From contig NZ_CP101655.1 in the NCBI RefSeq assembly GCF_028830055.1, forward strand, positions 5,052,262 to 5,116,261: a DNA stretch of 64,000 nucleotides, given 5' to 3'. Shown in pieces: positions 44,717 to 53,991 of this stretch (the first letter of the stretch is position 1; each line of letters starts with the position of its first letter). Origin of the DNA: Pseudomonas serboccidentalis. GTDB taxonomy: Bacteria > Pseudomonadota > Gammaproteobacteria > Pseudomonadales > Pseudomonadaceae. A program made the position numbers and the translations under genes. The notes under the pieces are model-generated. The model saw only the letters and a list, made by a program, of their open reading frames with translations, searched no databases and was not told where the DNA came from.

Positions 44717-45643
44717 ATGAAACGAATACACATCATCGATTCCCACACCGGCGGTGAGCCTACGCGTCTGGTGATGCAAGGCTTCCCCGAGGTGCATGGC
44801 AACAGCATGGCCGAGAAGCGCGACAGCCTGCGCACCCACCACGATCAATGGCGCCGCGCCTGCCTGCTGGAGCCGCGTGGCAACGACGTACTGGTCGGCG
44901 CGCTGTACTGCGAGCCGGTCTCGCCGGATGCGACCTGCGGGGTGATTTTCTTCAACAATGCCGGCTACCTCGGCATGTGCGGCCACGGCACCATCGGCCT
45001 GATCAACTCGCTGCATCACCTGGGCCGTATCGAACCGGGCGTACACAAGATCGACACCCCGGTCGGCCCGGTCAGCGCCACTTTGCACGAGGACGGCACC
45101 GTGACCCTGCGCAACGTGCCCGCCTACCGCCATCGCAAACAGGTGCCGGTGGAAGTGCCGGGCTTCGGTCGCGTGTTCGGCGACATCGCCTGGGGTGGCA
45201 ACTGGTTTTTCCTCGTCTCCGAGCACGGCCAGGACCTGCAGATGAGCAACGTCGAAGCCCTGACCGATTACACCTGGGCGATGCTCAAGGCCCTGCAAGC
45301 CCAAGGCATCCACGGCGAGGATGGCGCCCTGATCGATCACGTCGAACTGTTTGCCGACGACGACCAGGCCGACAGCCGCAACTTCGTCATGTGCCCGGGC
45401 AAGGCCTACGACCGCTCGCCGTGCGGCACCGGCACCAGCGCCAAACTGGCCTGCCTGGCCGCCGACGGCAAACTCGCCGAAGGTCAGGTCTGGGTCCAGG
45501 CCAGCATCACCGGCAGCCAGTTCGAAGGCCGCTTCGAATGGGAAGGCGAGCGCGTGCGCCCGTTCATCACCGGCCGCGCCTACATGACCGCCGACGCCAC
45601 CCTGCTAATTGACGAACAAGACCCTTTCGCCTGGGGCATCTGA
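44717..45643 (+). CDS. lhpA: 4-hydroxyproline 2-epimerase
   Basis: Converts trans-4-hydroxy-L-proline to cis-4-hydroxy-D-proline, the first step of the pathway. 308 residues of the proline racemase fold. Both catalytic cysteines are present: C88 in MCGHGTIG and the second near residue 235 in [14 protein letters not shown]. That Cys/Cys pair separates active epimerases from the Thr-containing dehydratases. N-terminal [10 protein letters not shown] is typical. Ribosome site AAGGGA. It sits with the deaminase, semialdehyde dehydrogenase and D-amino-acid oxidase genes that complete the pathway. Confidence 0.93.
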   Translation: MKRIHIIDSHTGGEPTRLVMQGFPEVHGNSMAEKRDSLRTHHDQWRRACLLEPRGNDVLVGALYCEPVSPDATCGVIFFNNAGYLGMCGHGTIGLINSLHHLGRIEPGVHKIDTPVGPVSATLHEDGTVTLRNVPAYRHRKQVPVEVPGFGRVFGDIAWGGNWFFLVSEHGQDLQMSNVEALTDYTWAMLKALQAQGIHGEDGALIDHVELFADDDQADSRNFVMCPGKAYDRSPCGTGTSAKLACLAADGKLAEGQVWVQASITGSQFEGRFEWEGERVRPFITGRAYMTADATLLIDEQDPFAWGI

Positions 45644-45694
45644 CCTGCCCCGCTTTTTAACCGATCTGAATGAATGTCCCGAGGAGCTACAACA

Positions 45695-46642
45695 ATGAGC
45701 GATAACATCTTCACTGGCTGCATTCCGGCCCTGATGACCCCGTGCACCGCCGCACGCAAACCTGACTTCGACGCCCTGGTCGCCAAGGGCCGCGAGCTGA
45801 TCGATATCGGCATGAGCGCCGTGGTTTACTGCGGTTCGATGGGCGACTGGCCGCTGCTGACCGAGGCCGAACGTCAGGAAGGCGTGGCGCGTCTGGTGGC
45901 GGCTGGCGTACCGACCATCGTCGGCACCGGCGCGGTCAACAGCCGTGAAGCGGTGGCCCACGCGGCCCACGCTGCGAAAGTCGGCGCCCACGGCCTGATG
46001 GTGATTCCACGCGTGCTGTCCCGTGGCGCTTCAGCGACCGCGCAAAAGGCCCACTTCGCCGCCATTCTCCAAGCCGCACCGAACCTGCCGGCGGTGATCT
46101 ACAACAGCCCTTACTACGGCTTCGCCACCCGCGCCGATCTGTTCTTCGAACTGCGTCGCGAATACCCGAACCTGATCGGCTTCAAGGAATTCGGTGGTGG
46201 CGCTGACTTGCGCTATGCCGCCGAAAACATCACCTCACAGGACGATGCCGTGACCCTGATGGTCGGCGTCGATACGCAAGTGGTGCACGGTTTCGTCAAC
46301 TGCAACGCCACCGGCGCCATCACCGGCATCGGAAACGCCCTGCCCCGCGAAGTCCTGCAACTGGTGGCGCTGAGCAAGCAAGCGGCCAAGGGTGACGCCA
46401 AGGCCCGGCGCCAGGCCCGCGAACTGGAAGCGGCGCTGGCAGTGTTGTCGTCGTTCGATGAAGGCTGCGATCTGGTGCTGTATTACAAGCACCTGATGGT
46501 CCTCAACGGCGACCGCGAATACGCCCTGCACTTCAACGAAACCGATGCCCTGAGCGACGCTCAGCGCCGCTACGCCGAGACCCAGTACGCGCTGTTCCGC
46601 CAGTGGTACAAAAACTGGTCCGCCGAACAGAACCTCGCCTGA
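45695..46642 (+). CDS. lhpC: 1-pyrroline-4-hydroxy-2-carboxylate deaminase (DapA superfamily)
   Basis: Deaminates and dehydrates pyrroline-4-hydroxy-2-carboxylate to alpha-ketoglutarate semialdehyde, the third step of hydroxyproline breakdown. 315 residues, a dihydrodipicolinate-synthase TIM barrel with Schiff-base Lys164 in IGFKEFGG and the catalytic Tyr in [17 protein letters not shown] and [12 protein letters not shown] replace the DapA start and GTTGE loop, as expected for this branch. I start at 45695, which has GAGGAG upstream; an ATG 7 codons earlier is rejected. A hairpin lies after the stop. Confidence 0.9.
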   Translation: MSDNIFTGCIPALMTPCTAARKPDFDALVAKGRELIDIGMSAVVYCGSMGDWPLLTEAERQEGVARLVAAGVPTIVGTGAVNSREAVAHAAHAAKVGAHGLMVIPRVLSRGASATAQKAHFAAILQAAPNLPAVIYNSPYYGFATRADLFFELRREYPNLIGFKEFGGGADLRYAAENITSQDDAVTLMVGVDTQVVHGFVNCNATGAITGIGNALPREVLQLVALSKQAAKGDAKARRQARELEAALAVLSSFDEGCDLVLYYKHLMVLNGDREYALHFNETDALSDAQRRYAETQYALFRQWYKNWSAEQNLA

Positions 46643-46653
46643 CCGCTGTCCCT

Positions 46654-46676
46654 GCCCCGGTATCACATACCGGGGC
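46654..46676. other. Intra-operon hairpin between deaminase and dehydrogenase genes
   Basis: Perfect 10-bp inverted repeat GCCCCGGTAT / ATACCGGGGC around a CAC loop, 12 nt after the deaminase stop and 26 nt before the next ATG. There is no U-tract, so it is more likely an mRNA-stability or partial-attenuation element than a full terminator. Confidence 0.6.
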
Positions 46677-46701
46677 TTCACTTGAATTATCAGGAAGCGC
46701 C

Positions 46702-48279
46702 ATGACTCTGACAGGCCACATGCTGATCGGCGGCCAAGCCATCGCCGGCAGCCGTGAAGCGATCTTCGCGATCAACCCCGCCACCGATGCCGTGCTGGAA
46801 CCGGCCTACGCCGGCGGCAGCGCTGAGCATGTCGAACAGGCCTGCGCCCTGGCGTGGCAAGCGTTTGATCGTTATCGCGAGACGTCCCTGAGTGCTCGCG
46901 CCGAATTTCTCGAAACCATTGCCGACGAGATTGAAGCCCTCGGCGATGAGCTGATTGAGCGTGCGGTGGCCGAAAGCGGCCTGCCGCGTGCACGTATTCA
47001 AGGCGAACGCGGGCGCACCTGCGGGCAACTGCGCACCTTCGCCCGTACCGTACGCGCTGGTGAATGGCTGGACGTGCGGGTCGATCAGTCGCAACCACAA
47101 CGCCAGCCGCTGCCGCGTTCGGATTTGCGCCAGCGGCAGATCGCGCTGGGACCGGTGGCGGTGTTTGGCGCCAGCAACTTTCCCTTGGCGTTCTCCGTCG
47201 CCGGTGGTGACACCGCTTCGGCACTGGCCGCCGGTTGCCCGGTGATCGTCAAGGCGCACAGCGCGCATCCCGGCACCAGTGAACTGGTGGGCCGAGCGCT
47301 GACCCGGGCGGTGAAAAAATCCGGTTTGCCGGAAGGCGTGTTCTCGCTGCTGTTCGGTTCCGGCAACGAAGTCGGCATCGCGTTGGTCAGCGATTGGCGC
47401 ATCAAGGCCGTGGGCTTCACCGGTTCGCGCAGTGGCGGTCTCGCCCTGAGCAAAGCGGCGCAGGCGCGGCCCGAGCCGATTCCGGTGTACGCGGAAATGA
47501 GCTCGATCAATCCGCTGCTGCTGTTCCCGGCGGCCCTTGCGGCGCGGGGCGAAGCGCTGGCGCAGGGCTTCGTCGCCTCGCTGACCCAAGGCGCCGGGCA
47601 GTTCTGCACCAATCCCGGATTGGTCATTGCTCGCCAAGGGACGGCGCTGGACAGTTTCATCGCGGCGGCCGCTGAGCATGTCCAGCGCAGCCCGGCGCAG
47701 ACCATGCTCACACCGGGCATTTTCCGCGCCTACGCAAGCGCTGTCGGCGCGCTGGCCGAACACCCGCAAGCGCAGCGCGTGGCCAGCGGTCTCCCGGCCG
47801 AAGGGCCGAACCCGTGTCAGGCGCAGTTGTTCGTCACCCGGGCGCAGGACTTCCTCGCCGACGCACGTCTGCAAGGTGAAATCTTCGGCGCGGCGTCGCT
47901 GATCGTACAGTGCGCCAACGACGATGAAATCCGTCAGGTTTGCGAGCATCTTGAAGGCCAGTTGACCGCCACCTTGCACCTGGATGACGCCGATCTGGAC
48001 CGCGCCCGGGCCTTGTTGCCGACACTGGAGCGCAAGGCCGGACGCCTGCTGGTCAACGGCTGGCCGACCGGGGTCGAAGTGTGTGATGCGATGGTGCATG
48101 GCGGGCCGTTTCCGGCCACTTCGGACTCGCGCAGCACCTCGGTGGGCACGGCGGCGATCCAGCGTTTTCTGCGCCCGGTGTGCTATCAGGACTTCCCCGA
48201 CAGTCTGCTGCCGTCAGCGTTGCAAAAAGCCAATCCGCTGCACCTGCGGCGCTTGCTCGACGGTCAGAGGGAAGCCTGA
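46702..48279 (+). CDS. Alpha-ketoglutaric semialdehyde dehydrogenase
   Basis: NAD(P)-dependent oxidation of alpha-ketoglutarate semialdehyde to alpha-ketoglutarate, the last pathway step, feeding the citric acid cycle. 525 residues of the aldehyde dehydrogenase superfamily. The cofactor loop is GFTGSRSGG, the general base Glu lies in YAEMSSINP and the nucleophile Cys in [10 protein letters not shown]. The length and the [27 protein letters not shown] stretch match the hydroxyproline-type KGSADH group. Start at 46702 has AGGAAG upstream; the longer frame overlaps the deaminase. Four nt before the oxidase gene. Confidence 0.9.
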   Translation: MTLTGHMLIGGQAIAGSREAIFAINPATDAVLEPAYAGGSAEHVEQACALAWQAFDRYRETSLSARAEFLETIADEIEALGDELIERAVAESGLPRARIQGERGRTCGQLRTFARTVRAGEWLDVRVDQSQPQRQPLPRSDLRQRQIALGPVAVFGASNFPLAFSVAGGDTASALAAGCPVIVKAHSAHPGTSELVGRALTRAVKKSGLPEGVFSLLFGSGNEVGIALVSDWRIKAVGFTGSRSGGLALSKAAQARPEPIPVYAEMSSINPLLLFPAALAARGEALAQGFVASLTQGAGQFCTNPGLVIARQGTALDSFIAAAAEHVQRSPAQTMLTPGIFRAYASAVGALAEHPQAQRVASGLPAEGPNPCQAQLFVTRAQDFLADARLQGEIFGAASLIVQCANDDEIRQVCEHLEGQLTATLHLDDADLDRARALLPTLERKAGRLLVNGWPTGVEVCDAMVHGGPFPATSDSRSTSVGTAAIQRFLRPVCYQDFPDSLLPSALQKANPLHLRRLLDGQREA

Positions 48280-48282
48280 ACC

Positions 48283-49548
48283 ATGCCCGACAACCTCACA
48301 GCGGACAACGCCGACATCGCGGTGATCGGCGCCGGCATCATCGGCGTCGCCTGCGCCCTGCAACTGGCGCGTCAGGGCCGGCGGGTGGTGGTCATCGACC
48401 GTCAGCCGCCGGGCCATGGCGCCTCGTTCGGCAACGCCGGGCATCTGGCCACCGAGCAGGTGTTTCCGATTGCCGACGCATCGATCCTCAAGCGCCTGCC
48501 GGCGATGCTGATGGACCCGATGGGCCCGCTGCGCCTCGACTGGAAATACATGCCGCGCGCCGTGCCGTGGTTCACCCGTTTGTTGCTGAACCTGCGCCCG
48601 GCGCCGTTCCAACGCACCATCGCCGGGCTGCGTGCACTCAACGAAAGCAGCTTCGCCGCCTGGAATCGCTTGCTGCAGAGCATCGACCAGACGGGTCTGC
48701 TCAAAGAGGACGGCTCGCTGCTGGTGTTCGAGCGCGCCGAATCGCGGCAAGCCATCGAAGCCCTGCAGGCGCGCATGCGCCAGCAACAGGTGCCGGTGGA
48801 TTTCTGGTCGGCCAGTACCGTGCAGAACAGCGCGCCGCAACTCAGCGCGCAGATTCAGGGCGGCTTGTTTTTCCCGCGCACCGGGCACTTTCTCGACCCG
48901 TATCGAGTGGTGTGTGAACTGGTGAGCGCCGCCAAAGCGGCCGGCGTGCAGTTTCTCGAGCAAGAGGTGCTGGGCGGCCAGTTGCAGGAACATGGTGTGT
49001 CGCTGATCACCCATCAGGGCCGCTTCACCGCGCGCCAGGTGCTGATCGCCTGTGGCGCGCACTCGGCAAAACTCACGGCTGCACTGACCGGCAAACAAGT
49101 ACCGCTGGACACCGAACGCGGCTATCACCTGATGCTGCCGCATGAGCACGAGCGGCTGCCATTCGCGGTCACCTCGCTGGAGCGCAAGTTCATCATGACG
49201 CCGATGGCCGGCGGCTTGCGCCTGGCCGGCACCGTCGAGTTCGCAGGTCTGGAGCACCCGCCGTTCATGGAACGCGCCTGGCAGTTACACCGCTTGAGCA
49301 AGGGCCTGTTCCGCCGCGACTTGAATGCTGAAGACGCGACGCCATGGATGGGCTTTCGCCCGTCGCTGCCGGACTCGCTGCCGATCATCGACAAGGTCTG
49401 CGACGGCAAGGTGCTGCTCGCGTTCGGGCATCAGCATTTGGGGCTGACGCAGGCGGCGATTACGGCGGAACTGGTCGCGCAACTGGTCTCGCCGGGAACA
49501 CATTCCGGCTTGCCGGCACTGGCGGCCTATCGACTGGCTCGCTTCTGA
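48283..49548 (+). CDS. FAD-dependent D-hydroxyproline dehydrogenase (DadA-like, single chain)
   Basis: Oxidises cis-4-hydroxy-D-proline to pyrroline-4-hydroxy-2-carboxylate, the second pathway step. 421 residues of the DAO/DadA family: FAD-binding GAGIIGVACALQLARQG at about residues 16-32, GHGASFGNAGHLATEQVFP, and a C-terminal GFRPSLPDSLPIID...LAFGHQHLGLTQA. It is a single polypeptide; P. aeruginosa uses a multi-subunit enzyme for this step. It starts 4 nt after the dehydrogenase gene and ends the cluster. Confidence 0.87.
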   Translation: MPDNLTADNADIAVIGAGIIGVACALQLARQGRRVVVIDRQPPGHGASFGNAGHLATEQVFPIADASILKRLPAMLMDPMGPLRLDWKYMPRAVPWFTRLLLNLRPAPFQRTIAGLRALNESSFAAWNRLLQSIDQTGLLKEDGSLLVFERAESRQAIEALQARMRQQQVPVDFWSASTVQNSAPQLSAQIQGGLFFPRTGHFLDPYRVVCELVSAAKAAGVQFLEQEVLGGQLQEHGVSLITHQGRFTARQVLIACGAHSAKLTAALTGKQVPLDTERGYHLMLPHEHERLPFAVTSLERKFIMTPMAGGLRLAGTVEFAGLEHPPFMERAWQLHRLSKGLFRRDLNAEDATPWMGFRPSLPDSLPIIDKVCDGKVLLAFGHQHLGLTQAAITAELVAQLVSPGTHSGLPALAAYRLARF

Positions 49549-49577
49549 GATATCGATGAACCGTTTTTGGTTTCATA

Positions 49578-50585
49578 ATGAGCGCCGATCTTAGCCCTGC
49601 GCACATGGAACCGACTATGACCTCATCAATGGAAACTCAGACACCCGAGCCGCAAGCCATCTGCAACCCGATCACCAGCGCCGCGATCTTCATCGTCGCC
49701 ACGCTGATGCCCGGTAGCGACGCCGCCAGCCAGGTGCGCGGCTGGTGCGGCGACATCGCCGCCCTCACCCGTTCGGTCGGCAAGCGTGTGCCCAACGGCA
49801 ACCTGTCGTGTGTCTGCGGATTCAGCGCCAATGCCTGGGACGCCCTGTTCGGCAGCCCACGCCCGGTGTCGCTGCATCCGTTCCGTGAGTTTGGCGTCGA
49901 GGGGCGCCGTGCGGTGGCGACCCCGGGGGACATCCTGCTGCACATCCGTGCCGACCAGATGGACCTGTGTTTCGAACTGGCGACGCAGTTGTGCAGCGCA
50001 CTTAATGGCGCGATCACGGTGGTGGATGAGGTACAGGGTTTCCGCTACTTCGACATGCGCAGCATCATCGGTTTCGTCGATGGCACCGAGAACCCGGTGG
50101 GGCGCAAGGCGGACCATTTCACCCTGATCGGCAACGAGGACCCGGCGTTCGAATCCGGCAGCTATGTGCTGGTGCAGAAGTACCTGCACAAGATGGATGC
50201 GTGGAATGCGCTGAGCGTCGAGGCTCAGGAAAAGGTGATCGGTCGTACCAAGCTGGCCGACATCGAACTGGGTGAAGAGGTGAAACCGAGCAACTCCCAC
50301 AGCGCCCTGACAACCATTACCAAGGACGGCCAGGAGCAGAAGATACTGCGCGACAACATGCCGTTCGGCCGCCCAGGCGCCGGCGAATTCGGCACCTATT
50401 TCATCGGTTACGCGCGCTCGCCGGAACCGATCGAGCAGATGCTGGAGAACATGTTTGTCGGCAACCCCGTCGGCAACTATGACCGGTTGCTGGACTTCAG
50501 CACGGCGGTCACCGGGGGTCTGTTCTTTGTGCCGTCAGCCGACCTGCTCGAAGCGCTGGCGGATCGCGAGCCGGAGCAGGCGTGA
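49578..50585 (+). CDS. Dyp-type peroxidase, YfeX-like
   Basis: Haem peroxidase of about 335 residues. The family motif GFVDGTENP supplies the distal catalytic Asp, and the proximal haem His lies in KPSNSHSALTTI; FGTYFIGYARSPEPIEQML and TGGLFFVPSADLLEAL complete the pattern. No signal peptide. The start is uncertain: several ATGs occur in the first 20 codons, and the one at 49617, with GGA about 8 nt upstream, may be used. It converges with rlhA and lies 29 nt after the hydroxyproline cluster, but is probably unrelated in function. Confidence 0.87.
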   Translation: MSADLSPAHMEPTMTSSMETQTPEPQAICNPITSAAIFIVATLMPGSDAASQVRGWCGDIAALTRSVGKRVPNGNLSCVCGFSANAWDALFGSPRPVSLHPFREFGVEGRRAVATPGDILLHIRADQMDLCFELATQLCSALNGAITVVDEVQGFRYFDMRSIIGFVDGTENPVGRKADHFTLIGNEDPAFESGSYVLVQKYLHKMDAWNALSVEAQEKVIGRTKLADIELGEEVKPSNSHSALTTITKDGQEQKILRDNMPFGRPGAGEFGTYFIGYARSPEPIEQMLENMFVGNPVGNYDRLLDFSTAVTGGLFFVPSADLLEALADREPEQA

Positions 50586-50612
50586 CACCGTAGCGCCACG
50601 CCCGCCCGTCAC

Positions 50613-52601
50613 TCAGTGTGGCGCGCGCGGGATGGTTTTCAGCAGGTCTTCCGGGCTGATGTGGCCGACCACACTGCCCGGTTGCGGCATGTTGAGGATG
50701 TGGCCTTTCATCTTGCCAATGATGTGCATCTCGCACGGCTTGCAGTCGAACTTCAGGGTCAGCACTTCGTCGCCGTGAATCAGCTGCATCGGCGCGACCT
50801 TGGTGCGCACACCGGTCACGCCCTTGGCCTGTTTCGGGCACAGGTTGAACGAGAAACGCAGGCAGTGCTTGGTGATCATCACCGGCACTTCACCAGCCTC
50901 TTCGTGGGCCTCGTACGCCGCATCGATCAGCTTCACGCCGTGACGGTGATAGAAGTCGCGCGCCTTCTGGTTGTAGACGTTGGCCAGGAACGACAGGTGC
51001 GACTCCGGGTACACCGGCGGCGGCGTGGTTTCGGCCTTGCGGCTGCCACGCGGGTGCGCCGCGACACGGGCGGCAGTCAGGGCTTCGATCACTTCACGGC
51101 GCAAGGCCTTGAGCTGCGAGTTCGGGATGAAGAACGCCTGCGGTGCATCCAGTTTCACGTCGATGGCGTGGTACTGGGTGGTGCCGAGCTGACCGAGCAG
51201 ATCCTGCAGTTGCTCAAGCGCCTGCTCCGGCTTGTTGGCGACACCGAACGGACCGTTCAGGGTCACGCTGGCACTGATACCCTCTTCACTGGTGGCGGTC
51301 ACTTCCAGTTGCTCTTCACGCAGACGCGCCACCCAGCTCAGGGCCACGCGGCGCTCGGCGGAAGTCTTCTGCAGCGCCTGTTGCCAGTTGTGGTCGAGGT
51401 TACGGTTCAGCGGATGATTCGGGCGCAGCTTGTACAGGCCTTCCGGCATCTCGTTCGGCTCGACGCGGTAGCGATAGCGCTTCTCGCCATCCTCTTCGAA
51501 CTCGCCCTTCGGTTCGGCGATGTTGGCGCGAAAACCCACCACTTCACGCTTGACCAGCACGTTCAGGCCATCGCCGTTGGACAGCGGCTCCTGGGTCACG
51601 ACCTGCATGTCACGCTTGCCGACTTTCTCGACCGTGCCCACTGGCAGACCGGTGAAGGTCGGCGAGTCGAACGCGCCGATGTCGATCTTGCGATCGGTGA
51701 CGAAGTAGTCGGTGCTGCCACGGTGGAAGGTCTTTTCCGGGTCCGGCAGGAAGAAGTGCGCGGTGCGGCCGCTGGAGGCGCGAGCCAGGTCCGGGCGGTC
51801 TTCGAGCACGTCATCGAGGCGCTGGCGGTAATAGGCGGTGATGTTCTTCACATAGCCCATGTCCTTGTAGCGACCTTCGATCTTGAACGAGCGCACACCG
51901 GCCTCGACCAGCGCGCGGATGTTGGCGCTCTGGTTGTTGTCCTTCATCGACAGCAGGTGTTTTTCGTAGGCGATCACCCCACCCTTTTCGTCTTTCAGGG
52001 TGTACGGCAAGCGGCACGCCTGGGAGCAGTCACCACGGTTGGCGCTACGGCCGGTCTGCGCGTGGGAGATGTTGCACTGCCCGGAGAACGCCACGCACAG
52101 GGCGCCGTGAATGAAGAACTCGATGGCGGCATCGGTTTCGTCGGCAATGGCGCGGATTTCTTTCAGGTTCAGCTCACGGGCCAGCACCAGTTGCGAGAAA
52201 CCGGCCTGATCGAGGAACTTCGCCCGCTCCAGCGTGCGGATGTCGGTCTGGGTACTGGCATGCAGCTCGATCGGCGGGATATCCAGTTCCATCACGCCCA
52301 GATCCTGGACGATCAGCGCGTCGACACCGGCGTCGTACAACTGGTGGATCAGCTTGCGCGCCGGCTCCAGTTCGTTGTCGTGCAGGATGGTGTTGATGGT
52401 GGTGAAAATGCGCGCGTGATAACGGCGGGCAAACTCCACCAGCTCGGCAATTTCGCTCACCTCGTTGCAGGCGTTATGGCGCGCGCCGAAGCTCGGGCCA
52501 CCTATGTACACGGCGTCGGCGCCGTGCAGGATGGCTTCACGGGCAATGGCCACGTCACGGGCGGGGCTGAGCAGTTCCAGGTGATGCTTGGGCAAGGACA
52601 T
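50613..52601 (-). CDS. rlhA: 23S rRNA 5-hydroxycytidine C2501 synthase
   Basis: Iron-sulfur protein of the U32 family that hydroxylates C2501 of 23S rRNA in the ribosomal peptidyl-transferase centre. 662 residues, close to E. coli RlhA (YdcP) throughout: LELLSPARD, HGADAVYIGGPSFGARHN, the Cys-rich GQCNISHAQTGRSANRGDCSQACRLPY, TSAERRVAL and the C-terminal FSFNLCPKQ...FDCKPCEMHIIG cysteines. The conserved cysteines bind the cluster and the hydroxylation depends on prephenate in E. coli. No operon partner. The long open frame on the opposite strand is a composition artefact. Confidence 0.93.
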   Translation of the reverse strand: MSLPKHHLELLSPARDVAIAREAILHGADAVYIGGPSFGARHNACNEVSEIAELVEFARRYHARIFTTINTILHDNELEPARKLIHQLYDAGVDALIVQDLGVMELDIPPIELHASTQTDIRTLERAKFLDQAGFSQLVLARELNLKEIRAIADETDAAIEFFIHGALCVAFSGQCNISHAQTGRSANRGDCSQACRLPYTLKDEKGGVIAYEKHLLSMKDNNQSANIRALVEAGVRSFKIEGRYKDMGYVKNITAYYRQRLDDVLEDRPDLARASSGRTAHFFLPDPEKTFHRGSTDYFVTDRKIDIGAFDSPTFTGLPVGTVEKVGKRDMQVVTQEPLSNGDGLNVLVKREVVGFRANIAEPKGEFEEDGEKRYRYRVEPNEMPEGLYKLRPNHPLNRNLDHNWQQALQKTSAERRVALSWVARLREEQLEVTATSEEGISASVTLNGPFGVANKPEQALEQLQDLLGQLGTTQYHAIDVKLDAPQAFFIPNSQLKALRREVIEALTAARVAAHPRGSRKAETTPPPVYPESHLSFLANVYNQKARDFYHRHGVKLIDAAYEAHEEAGEVPVMITKHCLRFSFNLCPKQAKGVTGVRTKVAPMQLIHGDEVLTLKFDCKPCEMHIIGKMKGHILNMPQPGSVVGHISPEDLLKTIPRAPH

Positions 52602-52697
52602 AGTTTTTTTAGTCAGGCTGTCACGGTTAAGGCACGCATTGTAGCTGCGAAACGCCCGGCCGGCACGCCTGTGCTGCCAAGTGGCAACTCAATCCGC

Positions 52698-52790
52698 CTC
52701 TGTAGGAGCTGCAGCACGCTGCGATCTTTTGACTTTGATTTTCAAGATCAAAAGATCGCAGCCTCGTTGCACTCGACAGCTCCTACAGAG
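52698..52790. repeat. Palindromic intergenic repeat of P. fluorescens type
   Basis: Nested inverted repeat. Outer perfect 14-bp arms CTCTGTAGGAGCTG (52698-52711) and its complement (52777-52790); inner perfect 15-bp arms GCTGCGATCTTTTGA (52718-52732) and its complement (52748-52762). The TGTAGGAGCTGC/GATCGCAGC vocabulary matches a REP-like element scattered through fluorescent Pseudomonas genomes. It lies between rlhA and a RidA gene and could also form a terminator-like structure. Confidence 0.75.
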
Positions 52791-52805
52791 AGATGCGGCA
52801 TTACA

Positions 52806-53186
52806 TCAGGCCTTGGCGGCCATCGCGGTGACTTCCACACGCATGCCTTCAACCGCCAGCGATGCCACGCCCACAGCGGCGCGAACCGGCCATGGCTTGG
52901 CGAAGAAGCGCTTGTAGACTTCGTTGAACGCCGCGCGGTCAGCCATGTCGGTGAGATAGATAGTCAGGTGCATGACCCGATCCATCGAACTGCCCGCCCG
53001 CTCCAGCGCCACTTTCAGCGCTTGCAAGGTGCATTCGCTTTGCAGGGTGATGTCGCCCAGCTCCAGGCTGCCGTCGGCGCGAGTCGGGATCTGGGTCGAA
53101 ACCAGAATGCCGTTGAAACCGACAACGTCGGAGGAAATCGAATCCACATCCGGATCAGGGGTGAAGCTGAGGTCTTGATTAGCCAT
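52806..53186 (-). CDS. RidA (YjgF/YER057c) family protein
   Basis: Small protein of 126 residues of the RidA superfamily: GFNGILVSTQIPT, LQALKVALERAGSSMDRVMHLTIYLTD and a C-terminal VRAAVGVASLAVEGMRVEVTAMA. The Arg of PVRAAVGV fits the imine-binding position of canonical RidA, so imine/enamine deaminase activity is plausible. It lies upstream of rlhA on the same strand, but the palindromic repeat separates them. Preceded by a tRNA-Gln gene on the same strand. Confidence 0.87.
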   Translation of the reverse strand: MANQDLSFTPDPDVDSISSDVVGFNGILVSTQIPTRADGSLELGDITLQSECTLQALKVALERAGSSMDRVMHLTIYLTDMADRAAFNEVYKRFFAKPWPVRAAVGVASLAVEGMRVEVTAMAAKA

Positions 53187-53316
53187 GTAAGTCTCTTGTC
53201 TGGAGAGAGTGAGGGTCGCCGGCGAACAACCTGCCGGGACTTTTCGCGGGGGAGTTTACAACAGTCCCCCGCTCCGGCTCAGGCAACCGTCGCGGCCAGA
53301 CACAAATCGCACGCAT

Positions 53317-53350
53317 AAAAAAACGCCAGCCCTTTCGGACTGGCGTTTTT
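53317..53350. terminator. Terminator after tRNA-Gln
   Basis: Stem AACGCCAG / CTGGCGTT, extended by a few pairs around a CCCTTTCGGA loop, with an A-run before and a T-run after, so it works in both directions. It lies 9 nt past the tRNA 3' end. Confidence 0.8.
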
Positions 53351-53358
53351 CTTGAATA

Positions 53359-53433
53359 TGGCAGGGGCGGCTGGATTCGAACCAACGCATGGCAGGATCA
53401 AAACCTGCTGCCTTACCGCTTGGCGACGCCCCT
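53359..53433 (-). tRNA. tRNA-Gln (anticodon UUG)
   Basis: 75-nt tRNA on the minus strand. The acceptor stem AGGGGCG pairs with CGCCCCT, followed by discriminator G and an encoded CCA. The D arm contains GCCAAGCGGTAAGGC. The anticodon stem GCAGG/CCTGC holds loop TTTTGAT with anticodon TTG. The T loop reads GGTTCGAATCC. All cloverleaf arms are intact. Its terminator follows. Confidence 0.93.
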
Positions 53434-53569
53434 GTATCTCAAGCTCTGTAACAAGCTCTGCGAGAATGGGCCGCAATTTACCAACCTTTTTCTGATCTGG
53501 GAAGCCCCAAGTGCAAAAAAATTGTTTTAAAACAGCCAGTTATTTATGAATCAGGGCAAACGCCGCGTT

Positions 53570-53953
53570 TCACGTCGACAAATTCAACGCAATCGCCTCG
53601 CGAATCAGCGCTTTCAAGGCCTGCTCATCGAGCTGATCGCCCTCGTGAATATCAATCGCCCGCCGGGTGTTGCCCTCCAGGCTGGCGTTGAACAACCCCG
53701 CAGGATCGGTCAGCGCCGCGCCCTTGGCGAAGGTCATTTTCACCGCGGCCTTGTAGGTCTCGCCGGTGCAAATGATGCCACCCCGCGACCACACTGGAAC
53801 CCCCCGCCACTTCCACTCCTCCACCACCTCGGGATCGGCCTGGTGAATGACCTTGCGGATCTCGCCGAGGATGGCGCCGCGCCAATCGGCCAGTTCAGCG
53901 ATTCGTGCGTCGATCAGGGCCGAGGCGTCGGTGAGCGGTGTTTCGGGTTTCAT
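53570..53953 (-). CDS. DUF1801 domain protein
   Basis: Cytosolic protein of about 127 residues of the DUF1801/YdhG-like group: RGAILGEIRKVIHQADPEVVEEWKWRGVPVWSRGGIICTG is the typical helix-strand core, followed by YKAAVKMTFAKGAALTDPAGLFN. Function unestablished; structures of the family resemble the iron chaperone frataxin fold. Start at 53953 has GGAGAA upstream; the longer frame to 54049 adds nothing family-like. Downstream of the small periplasmic protein gene on the same strand with 38 nt between. Confidence 0.78.
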   Translation of the reverse strand: MKPETPLTDASALIDARIAELADWRGAILGEIRKVIHQADPEVVEEWKWRGVPVWSRGGIICTGETYKAAVKMTFAKGAALTDPAGLFNASLEGNTRRAIDIHEGDQLDEQALKALIREAIALNLST

Positions 53954-53991
53954 GGCGGAGGTTCTCCATGGCGTCGTTTGAATCGGTTCGA

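Noticed and set aside
46690..48099. Minus-strand frame of about 470 codons opposite the semialdehyde dehydrogenase
   Set aside because: Antisense shadow of an enzyme with intact catalytic residues.
52698..52790. Insertion-sequence ends
   Set aside because: The inverted repeats are nested in a 93-nt element with no transposase and match a small intergenic repeat instead.
50616..53318. Very long open frame (about 900 codons) on the plus strand opposite rlhA
   Set aside because: It lies antisense to a gene with full-length family identity, has no ribosome site or recognisable domain, and such mirror frames are common in G+C-rich coding DNA.
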